DNA of 64,000 nt, taken from assembly GCA_963732655.1 (NCBI GenBank), contig CAVTAI010000017.1:186001-250000 (forward strand), read 5' to 3'. The first letter of the stretch is position 1. The number at the start of each line of letters is the position of its first letter. A program made the position numbers and the translations under genes. This document shows, piece by piece, positions 18,326 through 26,445 of this stretch. The DNA is from CAVTWS01 sp963732655 (GTDB lineage Bacteria; Actinomycetota; Acidimicrobiia; Acidimicrobiales; SHLQ01). A model generated the notes under the pieces. It saw nothing but the letters and a program-made list of their open reading frames with translations. It was not told the origin of the DNA and searched no databases.

Positions 18326-19362
18326 CAGGCAGAGGTCCCTTCATCGGGCAGAGGCCCAGCACAGCCAGTGGCTGCAGTGGTAGGTCGAGGGGAAGACGGG
18401 GCCAGGGCCTTGTCTTCGAGAAGCTCCCGGCGGCGGCGACCAGCGAGCGTCGGCGCCACGAAGGCCGCCGTGGCGCGAACGGTCACGCTGCCCATGGGGG
18501 CCGGGTGGGTGCCACCGTGAAGCGAGCGGTCGAGCAGGCCGGCGCGGACGAACGCGCGTCGCGCGTCGCCCGATCGCCCGGCCGCGCTCGAGGCGAAGCC
18601 ACTCAGGAGGAGCTGACGGGCGCGGAACCGCCGGCTGGCGGCCCGCAACACCGAACGATGACGCGAGTAGGCCGGATCGGCCAGCACCGACTCGCACAGG
18701 GCGAGCTCGGCGGGCAGGCAGGCGTCCGCAGCCGACAGTGACGACGGCGTGGTGCGGTAGAGCACGGTGGCGCGAGGCGCCGGCACGACACGGCATCCGC
18801 CGCCCACGATGAGTCGGATCCACGTGTCCCAGTCGTCGACTCGCCGGCGCGGTCCCCATCCACCGTTGTCGAGGATCGTCTGTCGGAAGGCAACCGAGCC
18901 GTAGAACAAGAAGTTGCCGCGCAGGATCTCGGTGGCTTCGCGCTCCGGGCGCGGAAACCAAAGCTCACAGCGGGCGGCCGGGTCGTCACCGGAGATCCAG
19001 CGCAGGCGGCGCACGCCCACGATGACCAACGGGTCCGTCGCCAGCGGAATCACCGTGGCCAGGTGATCCGATGTCCACACATCGTCGGCGTCGAGCGGCG
19101 CGATCAGGTCACCGGTCGCAGCTTCGATGGCCTGGCGGCGCGCCCCTCCGCACCCGATGTTCGTCCTGCGGCGAATGACCACCATCGGCAACCGATCCGA
19201 CCACCGCTCGGCGCGTTCCGCGGTGCCGTCGTCGGAGGCGTCGTCGACCACGACGACCTCGTGCGGGGGCTGCGTCTGGTCCGCGATCGACAACAATGCG
19301 TCGTCGATGGTGGACCCGGCGCGAAACGAAGGCATCACGACGGAGACGCGAAGCGGCGTCAT
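18325..19362 (-). CDS. GT2-family glycosyltransferase
   Basis: A 345-residue GT-A enzyme starting at ATG 19362 with an ATGA overlap to the upstream gene. Typical GT2 features: VVMPSFRAGSTIDDALLSI, VVVDDASDDGT, the DxD motif in APLDADDVWT, and RVDDWDTWIRL near the acceptor side. The C-terminal ~130 residues are Arg/Ala-rich and may include a helical tail. It is an inverting transferase likely adding a sugar in the exopolysaccharide pathway. Confidence 0.85.
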   Translation of the reverse strand: MTPLRVSVVMPSFRAGSTIDDALLSIADQTQPPHEVVVVDDASDDGTAERAERWSDRLPMVVIRRRTNIGCGGARRQAIEAATGDLIAPLDADDVWTSDHLATVIPLATDPLVIVGVRRLRWISGDDPAARCELWFPRPEREATEILRGNFLFYGSVAFRQTILDNGGWGPRRRVDDWDTWIRLIVGGGCRVVPAPRATVLYRTTPSSLSAADACLPAELALCESVLADPAYSRHRSVLRAASRRFRARQLLLSGFASSAAGRSGDARRAFVRAGLLDRSLHGGTHPAPMGSVTVRATAAFVAPTLAGRRRRELLEDKALAPSSPRPTTAATGCAGPLPDEGTSA

Positions 19363-20864
19363 GAGTTGACGACCTGGCGCCGGGTCACCCGCACCTCCCC
19401 GTCGAGCGCCGCAGGTACGGGAACGTCGAGCAGGGCCAGCAACGTCGCCGCCACGTCGGTGGAGCGCATCGGCGCCACGGCGGTCACGTCTCGGTGGTCG
19501 ATCCAGAGACGTGATGCGTCGCTGTGGTCGCCGGTTCGCGGGTAGTAGGCCTTCTGGATGGGGACGTCGACGCGACCGAGCTCGGGGCACGCCACGCTCG
19601 TGAGCGCGCCGCGATCACGCCGGAACACCACGAGGAGATCGGGCAGGTCCGGGTGACGATCAGGCCCATAGGCCTCGGAGGCCCGAACCGTGTGATCGAT
19701 GATGGGCTCGCCGGTGTCGACGTGTCGGAGGGCCATCAAGCGTCGCTCGAGCTCGGCCAGAACATTCTCCACGTCGGTCACCACTCCCTCGGGCTCGCGT
19801 CCAGCGACGTTCAACCGGATCGCACCCACCCGGTTGTTTGGTACGGCGACAGCGTGCGTCGAGGGACCGAATCGGGCCGCCAGAGCTCCCCGCCGAGACA
19901 ACGCCGCCAAGATGGCGGGCCAACGTTTGAAGGTGCGGTTGACGAGCGATCGAGGCACCAGCTTTCGGACCGCGAAGAGCTGGGGCCGCGGGTTCCCGTA
20001 TCCCCATCGCTCCAGCAGTACGGGAAGGAGTTGGGGTCCGCCGATGTAGTCGTTCATGCCGTGGCTGGTGAAGACGACGACGTCGCTGTCAGGCCCGGCG
20101 AGTTCGATCAGTCGACCAACGGCCGCGTCGACCGCCCGGTAGACCTCCACCATCGGGTCCGAGCGCGGATCGTCGACCTCGGTGGCCGCGCGGTGCTGCG
20201 CCCAGAGCTGGTGTCCCGCGCAATGGCCCTGGCTCAGCCCGATGATGGCGTGGTCCCACTCCTGTGCCGTCAGAAGGTGCTCGATCATGTCGAGCTTGAT
20301 GCTCAGCTCGGTGATCAAGGTCTGGGCGAACTCGCGCAGTTCGGACTCCGACTCGCCATGGTTCAGATCACATCGGTCGTAGGGCCGTACCCCGAAACGC
20401 TGCTCGAGTTCGGCCAGCAGCTCCGGCGGGCTGGTGCCCCGAGCCCAGATGGCATCGTGGACGTGCCACTCCGAGACGAGCGTCAGTGTGTCAGGGCCCG
20501 CGAACGCAGGAACGAGCGGAAGGTCGACGGCCACGACCTGGTGGCCCGCCCGCGCCGCAATCTCGAAGTAGTAGGTGCCGACGTTCGCGTGCGAGTCGAT
20601 CGTGCGCACCGCGCCCTCCCCGGTGTGCAGGCGCTCCGGGTAGTAGTTGCCGTGCACGCCAGCCCCGAGCCCGGTCAACAGGTCCTGCCAGATCGCGCCC
20701 GGCAGCAGCGACATGCACGGCGTGTCGATCCCGACGGAATGACCCCGGGCGTCGAGCGCGGCCAAGTGGGGAGCCTGTCCCGTCGTCATCATCTGATCGA
20801 GTACCGGCGTCTCGACCGCGTCGAGGCCGATCGTGAGCAATCGGCGACGTCGAGGTGGCTCCAT
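19359..20864 (-). CDS. Alkaline-phosphatase-fold phosphodiesterase/transferase
   Basis: A 501-residue protein of the type I phosphodiesterase/alkaline phosphatase superfamily. It opens with RRLLTIGLDAVETPVLDQM (metal-binding Asp), then SLLPGAIWQDLLTG where the Thr/Ser nucleophile is expected, and later VVVFTSHGMND with metal ligands and GDHSDASRLWIDH near the end. A GGAGGGAG sequence precedes the ATG. It is the first gene of the polysaccharide operon, so it may remove or transfer a phospho-group (for example phosphoglycerol) on the polymer. No signal peptide is visible, which argues for a cytoplasmic or non-classical location. Confidence 0.75.
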   Translation of the reverse strand: MEPPRRRRLLTIGLDAVETPVLDQMMTTGQAPHLAALDARGHSVGIDTPCMSLLPGAIWQDLLTGLGAGVHGNYYPERLHTGEGAVRTIDSHANVGTYYFEIAARAGHQVVAVDLPLVPAFAGPDTLTLVSEWHVHDAIWARGTSPPELLAELEQRFGVRPYDRCDLNHGESESELREFAQTLITELSIKLDMIEHLLTAQEWDHAIIGLSQGHCAGHQLWAQHRAATEVDDPRSDPMVEVYRAVDAAVGRLIELAGPDSDVVVFTSHGMNDYIGGPQLLPVLLERWGYGNPRPQLFAVRKLVPRSLVNRTFKRWPAILAALSRRGALAARFGPSTHAVAVPNNRVGAIRLNVAGREPEGVVTDVENVLAELERRLMALRHVDTGEPIIDHTVRASEAYGPDRHPDLPDLLVVFRRDRGALTSVACPELGRVDVPIQKAYYPRTGDHSDASRLWIDHRDVTAVAPMRSTDVAATLLALLDVPVPAALDGEVRVTRRQVVNS

Positions 20865-20992
20865 GGGTCTCCCTCCGCTGTCCTGACCGGACAGTAGGTG
20901 GGAGGGAGGAACTATGAAATGGTGCGAACAGCCCTATCAGGCAGGTCCGGTGCCCCATGGCGGCGGTCGGGCGCGCCCGACCGGCGCGGCGC

Positions 20993-21409
20993 TCAGCCGC
21001 GGTCGAGGAAGATGCCGGGCGAGCCGGCGTGGATCTCGATCCACTCGGCGCCTTCGTCGCCGGCCCGCCAGGAATAGATGGTGTCGGGGCTGAAGTACCC
21101 CATGCCCGCCGTGGTGCGTTGGTTGCCGTAGATCAGCTCGCCGCGCAGCACGTAGGTGACCTGCTGCGTGCCGTGGCGGTGCGGCTTCACCCGTTCACCG
21201 GGTTTGGCCGATTCGTGGAACACGGCGAACTGCTCGGTCTGGACAATGGTCTTGGTGACGAGATCACGACCGAAGACGTCGAACATCTGCTCGGCCTCGG
21301 GGCCCTCACCCATCAGATCAGCGATCGTGTACCCGGCCAACTGCGCCGTGTCGTAGAAGAACGGCTTGAGCGCCGTCGGAAGGTCGGTCGATTCCTCGGT
21401 CGTGCTCAT
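20993..21409 (-). CDS. Cupin-domain protein
   Basis: A 138-residue single-domain cupin. Motif 1 is HRHGTQQVTYVLRGELIYG with metal-binding His residues and Glu, and motif 2 is near YFSPDTIYSWRAGDEGAEW, which lacks the usual His. ATG 21409 follows AGGGGG at a good distance. It stands alone between the polysaccharide operon and an MDR reductase. Enzyme activity or ligand is unknown. Confidence 0.75.
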   Translation of the reverse strand: MSTTEESTDLPTALKPFFYDTAQLAGYTIADLMGEGPEAEQMFDVFGRDLVTKTIVQTEQFAVFHESAKPGERVKPHRHGTQQVTYVLRGELIYGNQRTTAGMGYFSPDTIYSWRAGDEGAEWIEIHAGSPGIFLDRG

Positions 21410-21490
21410 CGTTACCCCCTGGCCCGCCGGTGCGGTACGACGCACCTTAGGGAGGACGCACCTCGCGCGGCAACGACGTCCGCCGCTCCC

Positions 21491-22549
21491 TCAGTCCCAG
21501 AGCTTGCCCACGATCCGGCCCACCGTGTCGCGATTGACCATGGCGGCCAGCGCGGCGGGCAGATCCTCGAACTCGACGACCTTGCCGATGACCGGTTTTA
21601 CCTGGCCGGCGAGAACGAGATCGACGATCTCGCTCTGGATTCGGGCACCGAGCGACGCCGGCGCGAAGTTGGCCCCGATAGCGCCCTTCATGGCGGGCAC
21701 GCCGGCATCTGGGATGTACGACAACAGCACGCCGCAGAGCCGGATGTTGGCCATCGACAGCTGACGGGGTACGACGAACTTCTCGTCGACGAATCGTTTG
21801 TCGGACGCGAACCCCATCATCAGGTACCGGCCGTTGTAGGCGATGCACTTGAGCGACGGTGCCCACACCGCTTCACCGACGTTGTCGAAAACGACGTCGA
21901 CGCCGCGGTTCTGCGTCTCCGCGAGGACGACCTCTGCGAAGTCCTCCGTCGAGTAATTGATCACGACGTCGGCACCGAGTTCCCGGCACTGTTGCTTCTT
22001 GGCATCGGAGCCGACCGTGGCGAACACCTTGGCCCCGCGGTGTTTGGCCAGCTGGATCGCCGCCGAACCCGAGCCGCCGGCCGCGGCGTGAATGAGGACG
22101 CTCTCCCCCGCTTGCAGGTCGGCTCGGTCGAACAGACCTAGATACGCCAGGTGGAACGGGAAGAAGATGCAGGCGGCATCCGGGAGCGGAATCGACTCAG
22201 GTACCTCGAAGCTCGACGCCGCCGATCCGACGACATACTCCGCGAACCCTCCGATGGCCATCTTGGTGGTGGAGGCGACCCGCTTGCCGACCATGGCCTC
22301 GACGCCCGGGCCCGCCATTTCGACGATCCCCATCGTCTCCATCCCCGGTGAATAGGGCAGCGGCGGCCGAACGGCCATGTTGGCGCCGGTCACGCGCTCG
22401 TAGTCGTTGAGGTTGAGGGGCACGGCGAGGGCGCGGACGAGGATCTCCCCCGGGCCGGGCTCCGGCACGGGGACCTCCTCGAGGCGGAGCACCTCCACAG
22501 GCTCGCCGTACTCGTGAACCTGCCAGGCACGCATGGTGCTCGGTGTCAT
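21491..22549 (-). CDS. Zinc-free MDR oxidoreductase (quinone reductase-like)
   Basis: A 352-residue medium-chain reductase. The N-terminal GroES-like domain (VPLNLNDYERVTGAN) lacks the Cys cluster of zinc alcohol dehydrogenases. The nucleotide-binding domain has HAAAGGSGSAAIQLAKHRGA and VVFDNVGEA. This is the pattern of NADPH:quinone oxidoreductases and crotonyl/enone reductases. ATG 22549 is preceded by GGAGG at seven bases; the frame continues upstream but without support. No operon partner. Confidence 0.85.
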   Translation of the reverse strand: MTPSTMRAWQVHEYGEPVEVLRLEEVPVPEPGPGEILVRALAVPLNLNDYERVTGANMAVRPPLPYSPGMETMGIVEMAGPGVEAMVGKRVASTTKMAIGGFAEYVVGSAASSFEVPESIPLPDAACIFFPFHLAYLGLFDRADLQAGESVLIHAAAGGSGSAAIQLAKHRGAKVFATVGSDAKKQQCRELGADVVINYSTEDFAEVVLAETQNRGVDVVFDNVGEAVWAPSLKCIAYNGRYLMMGFASDKRFVDEKFVVPRQLSMANIRLCGVLLSYIPDAGVPAMKGAIGANFAPASLGARIQSEIVDLVLAGQVKPVIGKVVEFEDLPAALAAMVNRDTVGRIVGKLWD

Positions 22550-22734
22550 GATCGAACCTCCACTCACTCGGGTCGAAGCCCGTCCCCGCCGATGGCACCC
22601 ACGAAGGGCAGCATTCTGGCACCGGCTCGACCGGGACACGAAAGGCATGATCGACGAATCCTCCCGCCTGGTCCCGACCACCGTTGTCGTCGTCCCTCGG
22701 GAGGCCATCTTCCCGTTACCGAGCACACTGAGCC

Positions 22735-23067
22735 ATGGCTTTCGCACAACCATCCGGACCACCGGCCTCGCGCGCTCAACTCCAGCAGCTCCTCGGCCTG
22801 CTGGAGGCGGCCGGCCACACTGATTTCCGAGATGCCCGCGGTCCCATGCAGCTCACGCAGCGTCAGGCCGCCGGCAAGTTCACCCGGGACGAGGCCGAGC
22901 AGCTCATCGCCCGGCTCGAGCGCGGTGAGGACGGGGCGAGCGCCGCTGACGCACCCGCGCCGAAGTCACCGCGCGTCACGGCGGAGGAGCAGCTGCTCCA
23001 GCGCCTACCCGCGGCACGCCTGGCGGCCGAGCTGCAGCGCCGCGGGTGGATCGTGGTCGAACCCTGA
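22735..23067 (+). CDS. Small conserved-looking soluble protein of unknown function
   Basis: A 110-residue hydrophilic, Ala/Arg-rich protein with no membrane segment. It contains FRDARGPMQLTQRQAAGKFT followed by RDEAEQLIARLE, a stretch that reads like a structured helical domain, an acidic Ala/Pro linker, and a second helical part LLQRLPAARLAAELQRRGW. I do not recognise a named family. It is divergent from the MDR reductase gene (185-bp gap) and precedes the GNAT-DUF985 gene by about 40 bp. Confidence 0.6.
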   Translation: MAFAQPSGPPASRAQLQQLLGLLEAAGHTDFRDARGPMQLTQRQAAGKFTRDEAEQLIARLERGEDGASAADAPAPKSPRVTAEEQLLQRLPAARLAAELQRRGWIVVEP

Positions 23068-23108
23068 CGCGGCCGATCGGGTCATCCGCTCGGGGTCAGC
23101 GCTCTGCC

Positions 23109-24182
23109 ATGATCGGCTCGATGCCGAGCCCCATCGCGTCGCCGAGTTCCCCGGTGATCCTGCGACGCGTGACCGAAGGCGACCTCCGCTGGCTGGCCGA
23201 GGTCGCCGCAGACCCGCGGTTGACGGGCGAGCACAACCAGCCCGGAGGCGAGCGTGATCCCGACGCCATCGAGGGCGAGGTCCGCCGGGAGTTCCTCGAC
23301 GATGGGCTGTACGGGCACGACCGCGGGACGCTGATCGTCTGCCTTCGCGACGGCACCCGGATCGGCGACGTCTCGTGGCGGACCGAACAGTGGGGACCGT
23401 CGAGCCGAAGCCGGTGCCCGGCCATCGGCATCAACTTGCTTCCCGATCACCGGGGCCGGGGTCTCGGCACGTTCGCCCAGCGACTCCTGATCCAGTTCCT
23501 GTTCGAACGGGATCCGAGCCTGCACCGAGTGCAGTCCGACACCGCAGTCGACAACCCCGCTGAGCGACGGGCTCTCGCGAAGGCCGGCATGACGGAGGAG
23601 GGCGTGGTCCGCCACGCCGAGTTCCGCGACGGCCGATTCCACGATCACATCCTGTTCGGCGTTCTGCGCGACGAGTGGACAACAGCGGCGGCGGACCTCG
23701 CCGTGCCGAACAACGTCGACGAGGTGATCCGCACACACGATCTCCTACCCCACCCCGAAGGCGGGTGGTATCACCGGACCTACCGCTCCACAGCCACCGT
23801 CCCGGGCACCGACCGCAGCATCAGCACGGCCATCTTGTACCTGCTGGCCAATGGCCAGCGCTCGCACCTGCACCGCATCGACGCCGACGAGATCTGGCAC
23901 TTCCACCGCGGTGACCCGCTCGACATCGTCGAACTCCGGCCCGACGGACCGGCGCTCGTCACCCGCCTGAGCGCCGACCACCCCCAACACGTCGTGCCGG
24001 CCGACACCTGGTTCGGTGCCCAGCTCGCTCCGGGGTCGGGGTATGCGCTCGTCGGCTGCACGGTGTCACCCGGGTTCGTGTTCGAGGGCTTCGAGCTGGC
24101 GGACCGAGCCGTCCTCACGACCGAGTTCCCTCACGACAGGGCACTCATCCAGGAGCTCACGCCCGAGGAGGGGCCGGGCTGA
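23109..24182 (+). CDS. GNAT acetyltransferase fused to a DUF985 cupin
   Basis: A 357-residue two-domain protein. Residues ~10-190 are a RimJ/RimL-type GNAT domain (VILRRVTEGDLRWLAEVA, INLLPDHRGRGLGTFAQRLL as the acetyl-CoA loop, ALAKAGMTEEG). Residues ~205-350 are a DUF985/cupin_5 domain (LLPHPEGGWYHRTYRS, SHLHRIDADEIWHFHRGDPL, VGCTVSPGFVFEGFEL). ATG 23109 is taken as start; ATG 23121 is equally possible. The domains are normally separate proteins, so the fusion suggests a shared pathway, not identified. The stop codon is inside the first unit of a tandem repeat array. Confidence 0.8.
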   Translation: MIGSMPSPIASPSSPVILRRVTEGDLRWLAEVAADPRLTGEHNQPGGERDPDAIEGEVRREFLDDGLYGHDRGTLIVCLRDGTRIGDVSWRTEQWGPSSRSRCPAIGINLLPDHRGRGLGTFAQRLLIQFLFERDPSLHRVQSDTAVDNPAERRALAKAGMTEEGVVRHAEFRDGRFHDHILFGVLRDEWTTAAADLAVPNNVDEVIRTHDLLPHPEGGWYHRTYRSTATVPGTDRSISTAILYLLANGQRSHLHRIDADEIWHFHRGDPLDIVELRPDGPALVTRLSADHPQHVVPADTWFGAQLAPGSGYALVGCTVSPGFVFEGFELADRAVLTTEFPHDRALIQELTPEEGPG

Positions 24183-24282
24183 AGGTGGCTGGGCTGAAGG
24201 TGGCTGGGCTGAAGGTGGCTGGGCTGAAGGTGGCTGGGCGACCGAGCTGGCTGGGCTGAAGGTGGCTGGGCGACCGAGCTGA
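24181..24282 (+). repeat. Tandem 15-bp repeat array between convergent genes
   Basis: Units of GAAGGTGGCTGGGCT begin at 24181, 24196, 24211 and 24226, followed by an insert containing CGACCGAGCTGGCTGGGCT, a further unit at 24258 and a second CGACCGAGCTG. The TGA stop of the GNAT-DUF985 gene (24180-24182) is formed by the junction with the first unit. The array fills part of the gap between that gene and the convergent marR gene; the remaining ~100 bp hold nothing I recognise. Confidence 0.9.
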
Positions 24283-24385
24283 CGGCTGACGAGCCAGGGT
24301 TGGGGCAGATCGAAGTAGCGATCAACCCTCTCGCGTCCCGGATCGTGTCGCAGACCGACCGGCCCACCTCCTGACCGCCCGGCCA

Positions 24386-24916
24386 TCACCGCGGGTCGAC
24401 CGCCGCCAGAAGCTTGCGCAGAAGGGATGCCATCTGTGCTTGCTCGGTCTCATCGAGCACAGCGATGAGTCGTTGCTCGGTGTGTACGTGTTGGGTCATG
24501 GCGTCGTCGATGACGGCCCGGCCGGCGTCGGTCAAGCGCACGAGGCTGCCTCGCCGGTCCACAGGATTGGGGGATCGTTCGATGAATCCCTTGCGCTCGA
24601 GCCGATCCAACGCCGCCGTCATCCCTCCCGAGGTCATCATCCGGTGTTTGGCCAACTCCGTGGGCGTGAGCTCGTACGGCTCACCCGCTCTCCGTAGCGG
24701 CGCGAGCACGCCGTAATCGCCCTCGTTCAGGCCAAGCGGCCCGAACGTGTCGGCGTACGTCTGTTGGAACAACGAGGCCAGCCGCACGATGCGGCCCGTG
24801 ACCTCTTTGGCCCCGGCGTCGAGATCCGGCCGCTCGCGGCGCCACTCTTCCACGATCACGTCCACCGGGTCATCCGTTCGTGAGGGTTTATCTTGATCGT
24901 AAGTATCTTGACTCAT
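24386..24916 (-). CDS. MarR-family transcriptional regulator
   Basis: A 176-residue MarR protein: helical dimerisation region, winged helix with LTPTELAKHRMMTSGGMTAALDRLERKGFIERSP and the wing DRRGSLVRLTDAGR. The ATG at 24916 faces a divergent DUF4345 gene 55 bp away. The gap carries a perfect 28-bp palindrome built on TATCTTG/CAAGATA, and two more TATCTTG copies lie in the first codons of this gene, so autoregulation plus control of the divergent gene is likely. The ligand is unknown. Confidence 0.9.
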   Translation of the reverse strand: MSQDTYDQDKPSRTDDPVDVIVEEWRRERPDLDAGAKEVTGRIVRLASLFQQTYADTFGPLGLNEGDYGVLAPLRRAGEPYELTPTELAKHRMMTSGGMTAALDRLERKGFIERSPNPVDRRGSLVRLTDAGRAVIDDAMTQHVHTEQRLIAVLDETEQAQMASLLRKLLAAVDPR

Positions 24917-24925
24917 TGGTTTCTC

Positions 24926-24953
24926 CAGTGTATCTTGCTACCAAGATACACTG
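24926..24953. promoter_or_regulatory. 28-bp perfect palindrome, probable MarR operator
   Basis: CAGTGTATCTTG (24926-24937), a 4-base centre CTAC, and CAAGATACACTG (24942-24953) are exact inverted copies. The site lies between the start codons of divergent marR and DUF4345 genes, where an operator is expected. Direct TATCTTG copies at 24889-24895 and 24904-24910, inside the start of marR, may be extra half-sites. Confidence 0.8.
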
Positions 24954-24970
24954 CGCCAAGGAGGCGAGCA

Positions 24971-25471
24971 ATGACCACCACAGCAATCAGCAGCGCTGCT
25001 GCTCCCCCGTCCACCACGAGCTCAAGAGTCCTGTTCGGCGTCCTTCTCGTTCTCGGCGCGATCAGCGCCTTCGTCGCGATCAACGTCGCGTTCGGTGGAA
25101 TCGAGACCCTCGGACTCCAGGGACCGACCGATTTCGTCACGGTCACCGACCACGACGCCTACCTCGTCCGAGACAGCCACACCCACTACTACGGCGGCGT
25201 GTACCTCGCCCTCGGCCTGTTCCTCATGTACGCCGCCACCGACATCCACCGGTTCCGACCCAGCCTCAACCTCGTGTTCGCGATGATCTTCACCGGTGGG
25301 CTCGCCCGGCTGACCCAACTCGAACCCGGAGTCACGTTCGGCGCCGACCTGATGGTCTCGACCATCATCGAACTGATCGGGATGCCGATCCTGGCCCTGT
25401 GGGCCGCCAGGGTCGTCCACCCCTCCCACGCCGTCGTCCGGCGGCAGCCGATGGATGCTCTGGCCGCCTGA
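24971..25471 (+). CDS. DUF4345 membrane protein
   Basis: A 166-residue protein with four predicted membrane helices (VLFGVLLVLGAISAFVAINV; GGVYLALGLFLMYAATDI; LNLVFAMIFTGGLARLTQ; STIIELIGMPILALWAA). The conserved-looking DSHTHYYGGVYLALG segment matches DUF4345. ATG 24971 follows AGGAGG. It is divergent from marR across a palindromic operator and is the likely regulated target. Function unknown. Confidence 0.8.
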   Translation: MTTTAISSAAAPPSTTSSRVLFGVLLVLGAISAFVAINVAFGGIETLGLQGPTDFVTVTDHDAYLVRDSHTHYYGGVYLALGLFLMYAATDIHRFRPSLNLVFAMIFTGGLARLTQLEPGVTFGADLMVSTIIELIGMPILALWAARVVHPSHAVVRRQPMDALAA

Positions 25472-25484
25472 CCGGGACCAAAAC

Positions 25485-25522
25485 CAAGATCCCCGGGCCG
25501 ACAAGAGGGACCGGGGATCTTG
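25485..25522 (+). terminator. Strong hairpin between convergent genes
   Basis: CAAGATCCCCGG (25485-25496) pairs exactly with CCGGGGATCTTG (25511-25522) across a 14-base loop. It lies 13 bases after the DUF4345 stop and before the end of the broken crp gene on the other strand. There is no clear T-run after it, so it is a hairpin-type rather than a canonical rho-independent terminator. Confidence 0.65.
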
Positions 25523-25610
25523 CGCGTCATGGTGAAGGCATCGGTGGCTCTCCATCATGCTGCTCGCTCCTCGATGCCACCGGTCGGGAATCGGCCATGG
25601 GCGCTGGTCC

Positions 25611-26287
25611 TTACGCGGTCTGGCTGCGGCTCCGGAGGGCGGCGATGTCGTGGAGGATGATGTGCTTGCCGTCGACATCGATCCAGCCGAGGAGGCGCAC
25701 CGCACGGAAGGCTTTGACGACGGCTTCGCGCGACAGGCCAGACCAACCGGCGAGGTCGTTCTGGGTGACCGGTGCGCGCAGGGTGATCGCGCCGTCGACC
25801 CCAGGGCGGCCGTAGCGGTCGGCCATGTCGAGCAGGCGGGCGCACACCCGGCCGATGGCGTCGTTGGTACCGAACTCGAGTTGGCGCGACGAGCTCCCGC
25901 GGAGCCGCTCGGCGAGCAAGCGCATGAGCAGCGTGGCGACGTCGGGGTGGTCGTCGACGAAGCGGAGGAACTGGGCGTGCGGCACGATCGGCGCGCCCAT
26001 CGGCTCGAGCGCAGATGCGGACCCGGAACGTGGCCCGCCGTCGATCGCGGACAGTTCACCAAGGAGCTCACCCGGCCCGTAGACCTCGAGGACGACTTCG
26101 CGTCCTCCCGGTGAGGTGAGGGTTACCTTGGCGTGGCCGTCGGCGACGATGACGACGTCGTGGCCGGGGTCTCCTTCGTGGAACAACTACGCGCCGCGAG
26201 GCAGGCGTCGGGTGCGGCCCCGCGCCGATAGGTCGGTTGTTGCGGGCCGGTGAGCGGGTTCATGAACGCGTTCGCCTCGCCCGTCAT
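25611..26287 (-). pseudogene. Crp/Fnr-family regulator, disrupted
   Basis: The 3' two-thirds is an intact Crp/Fnr reading frame: LFHEGDPGHDVVIVADG, cAMP-domain residues GPGELLGELSAIDGGPRSG, and an HTH (VTQNDLAGWSGLSREAVVKAFR). The 5' end, starting MTGEANAFMNPL at ATG 26287 behind a good GGAGG, runs in a different frame as far as YRRGAA. The expected continuation RRLPRGA is found two bases out of frame and is followed by TAG just before LFHEGDP. So there are two lesions: a 2-nt frameshift and an amber codon. A TTG at 26186 could start a truncated protein lacking the first strand of the sensor domain, but that is doubtful. A sequencing error would have to occur twice. Confidence 0.75.
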
Positions 26288-26445
26288 CGTCCTCCCCTCC
26301 GGCGCATCATCGCGCACCGCCGCGATGGGTACGAATACCCACCGCAGGTGCCGACTCGTCCGCAGACACCGGCGAGCCTCGATGCGACGGTTCTCTTGAC
26401 GACGGGTCCGGTCCACGGTCCCACACAGCACAAGGGGGTTGTCCG

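Noticed and set aside
25611..26186. Intact shorter Crp/Fnr gene starting at TTG 26186
   Set aside because: It would lack the normal N-terminal strand, while the real start with a good ribosome site lies at 26287 in a broken frame.
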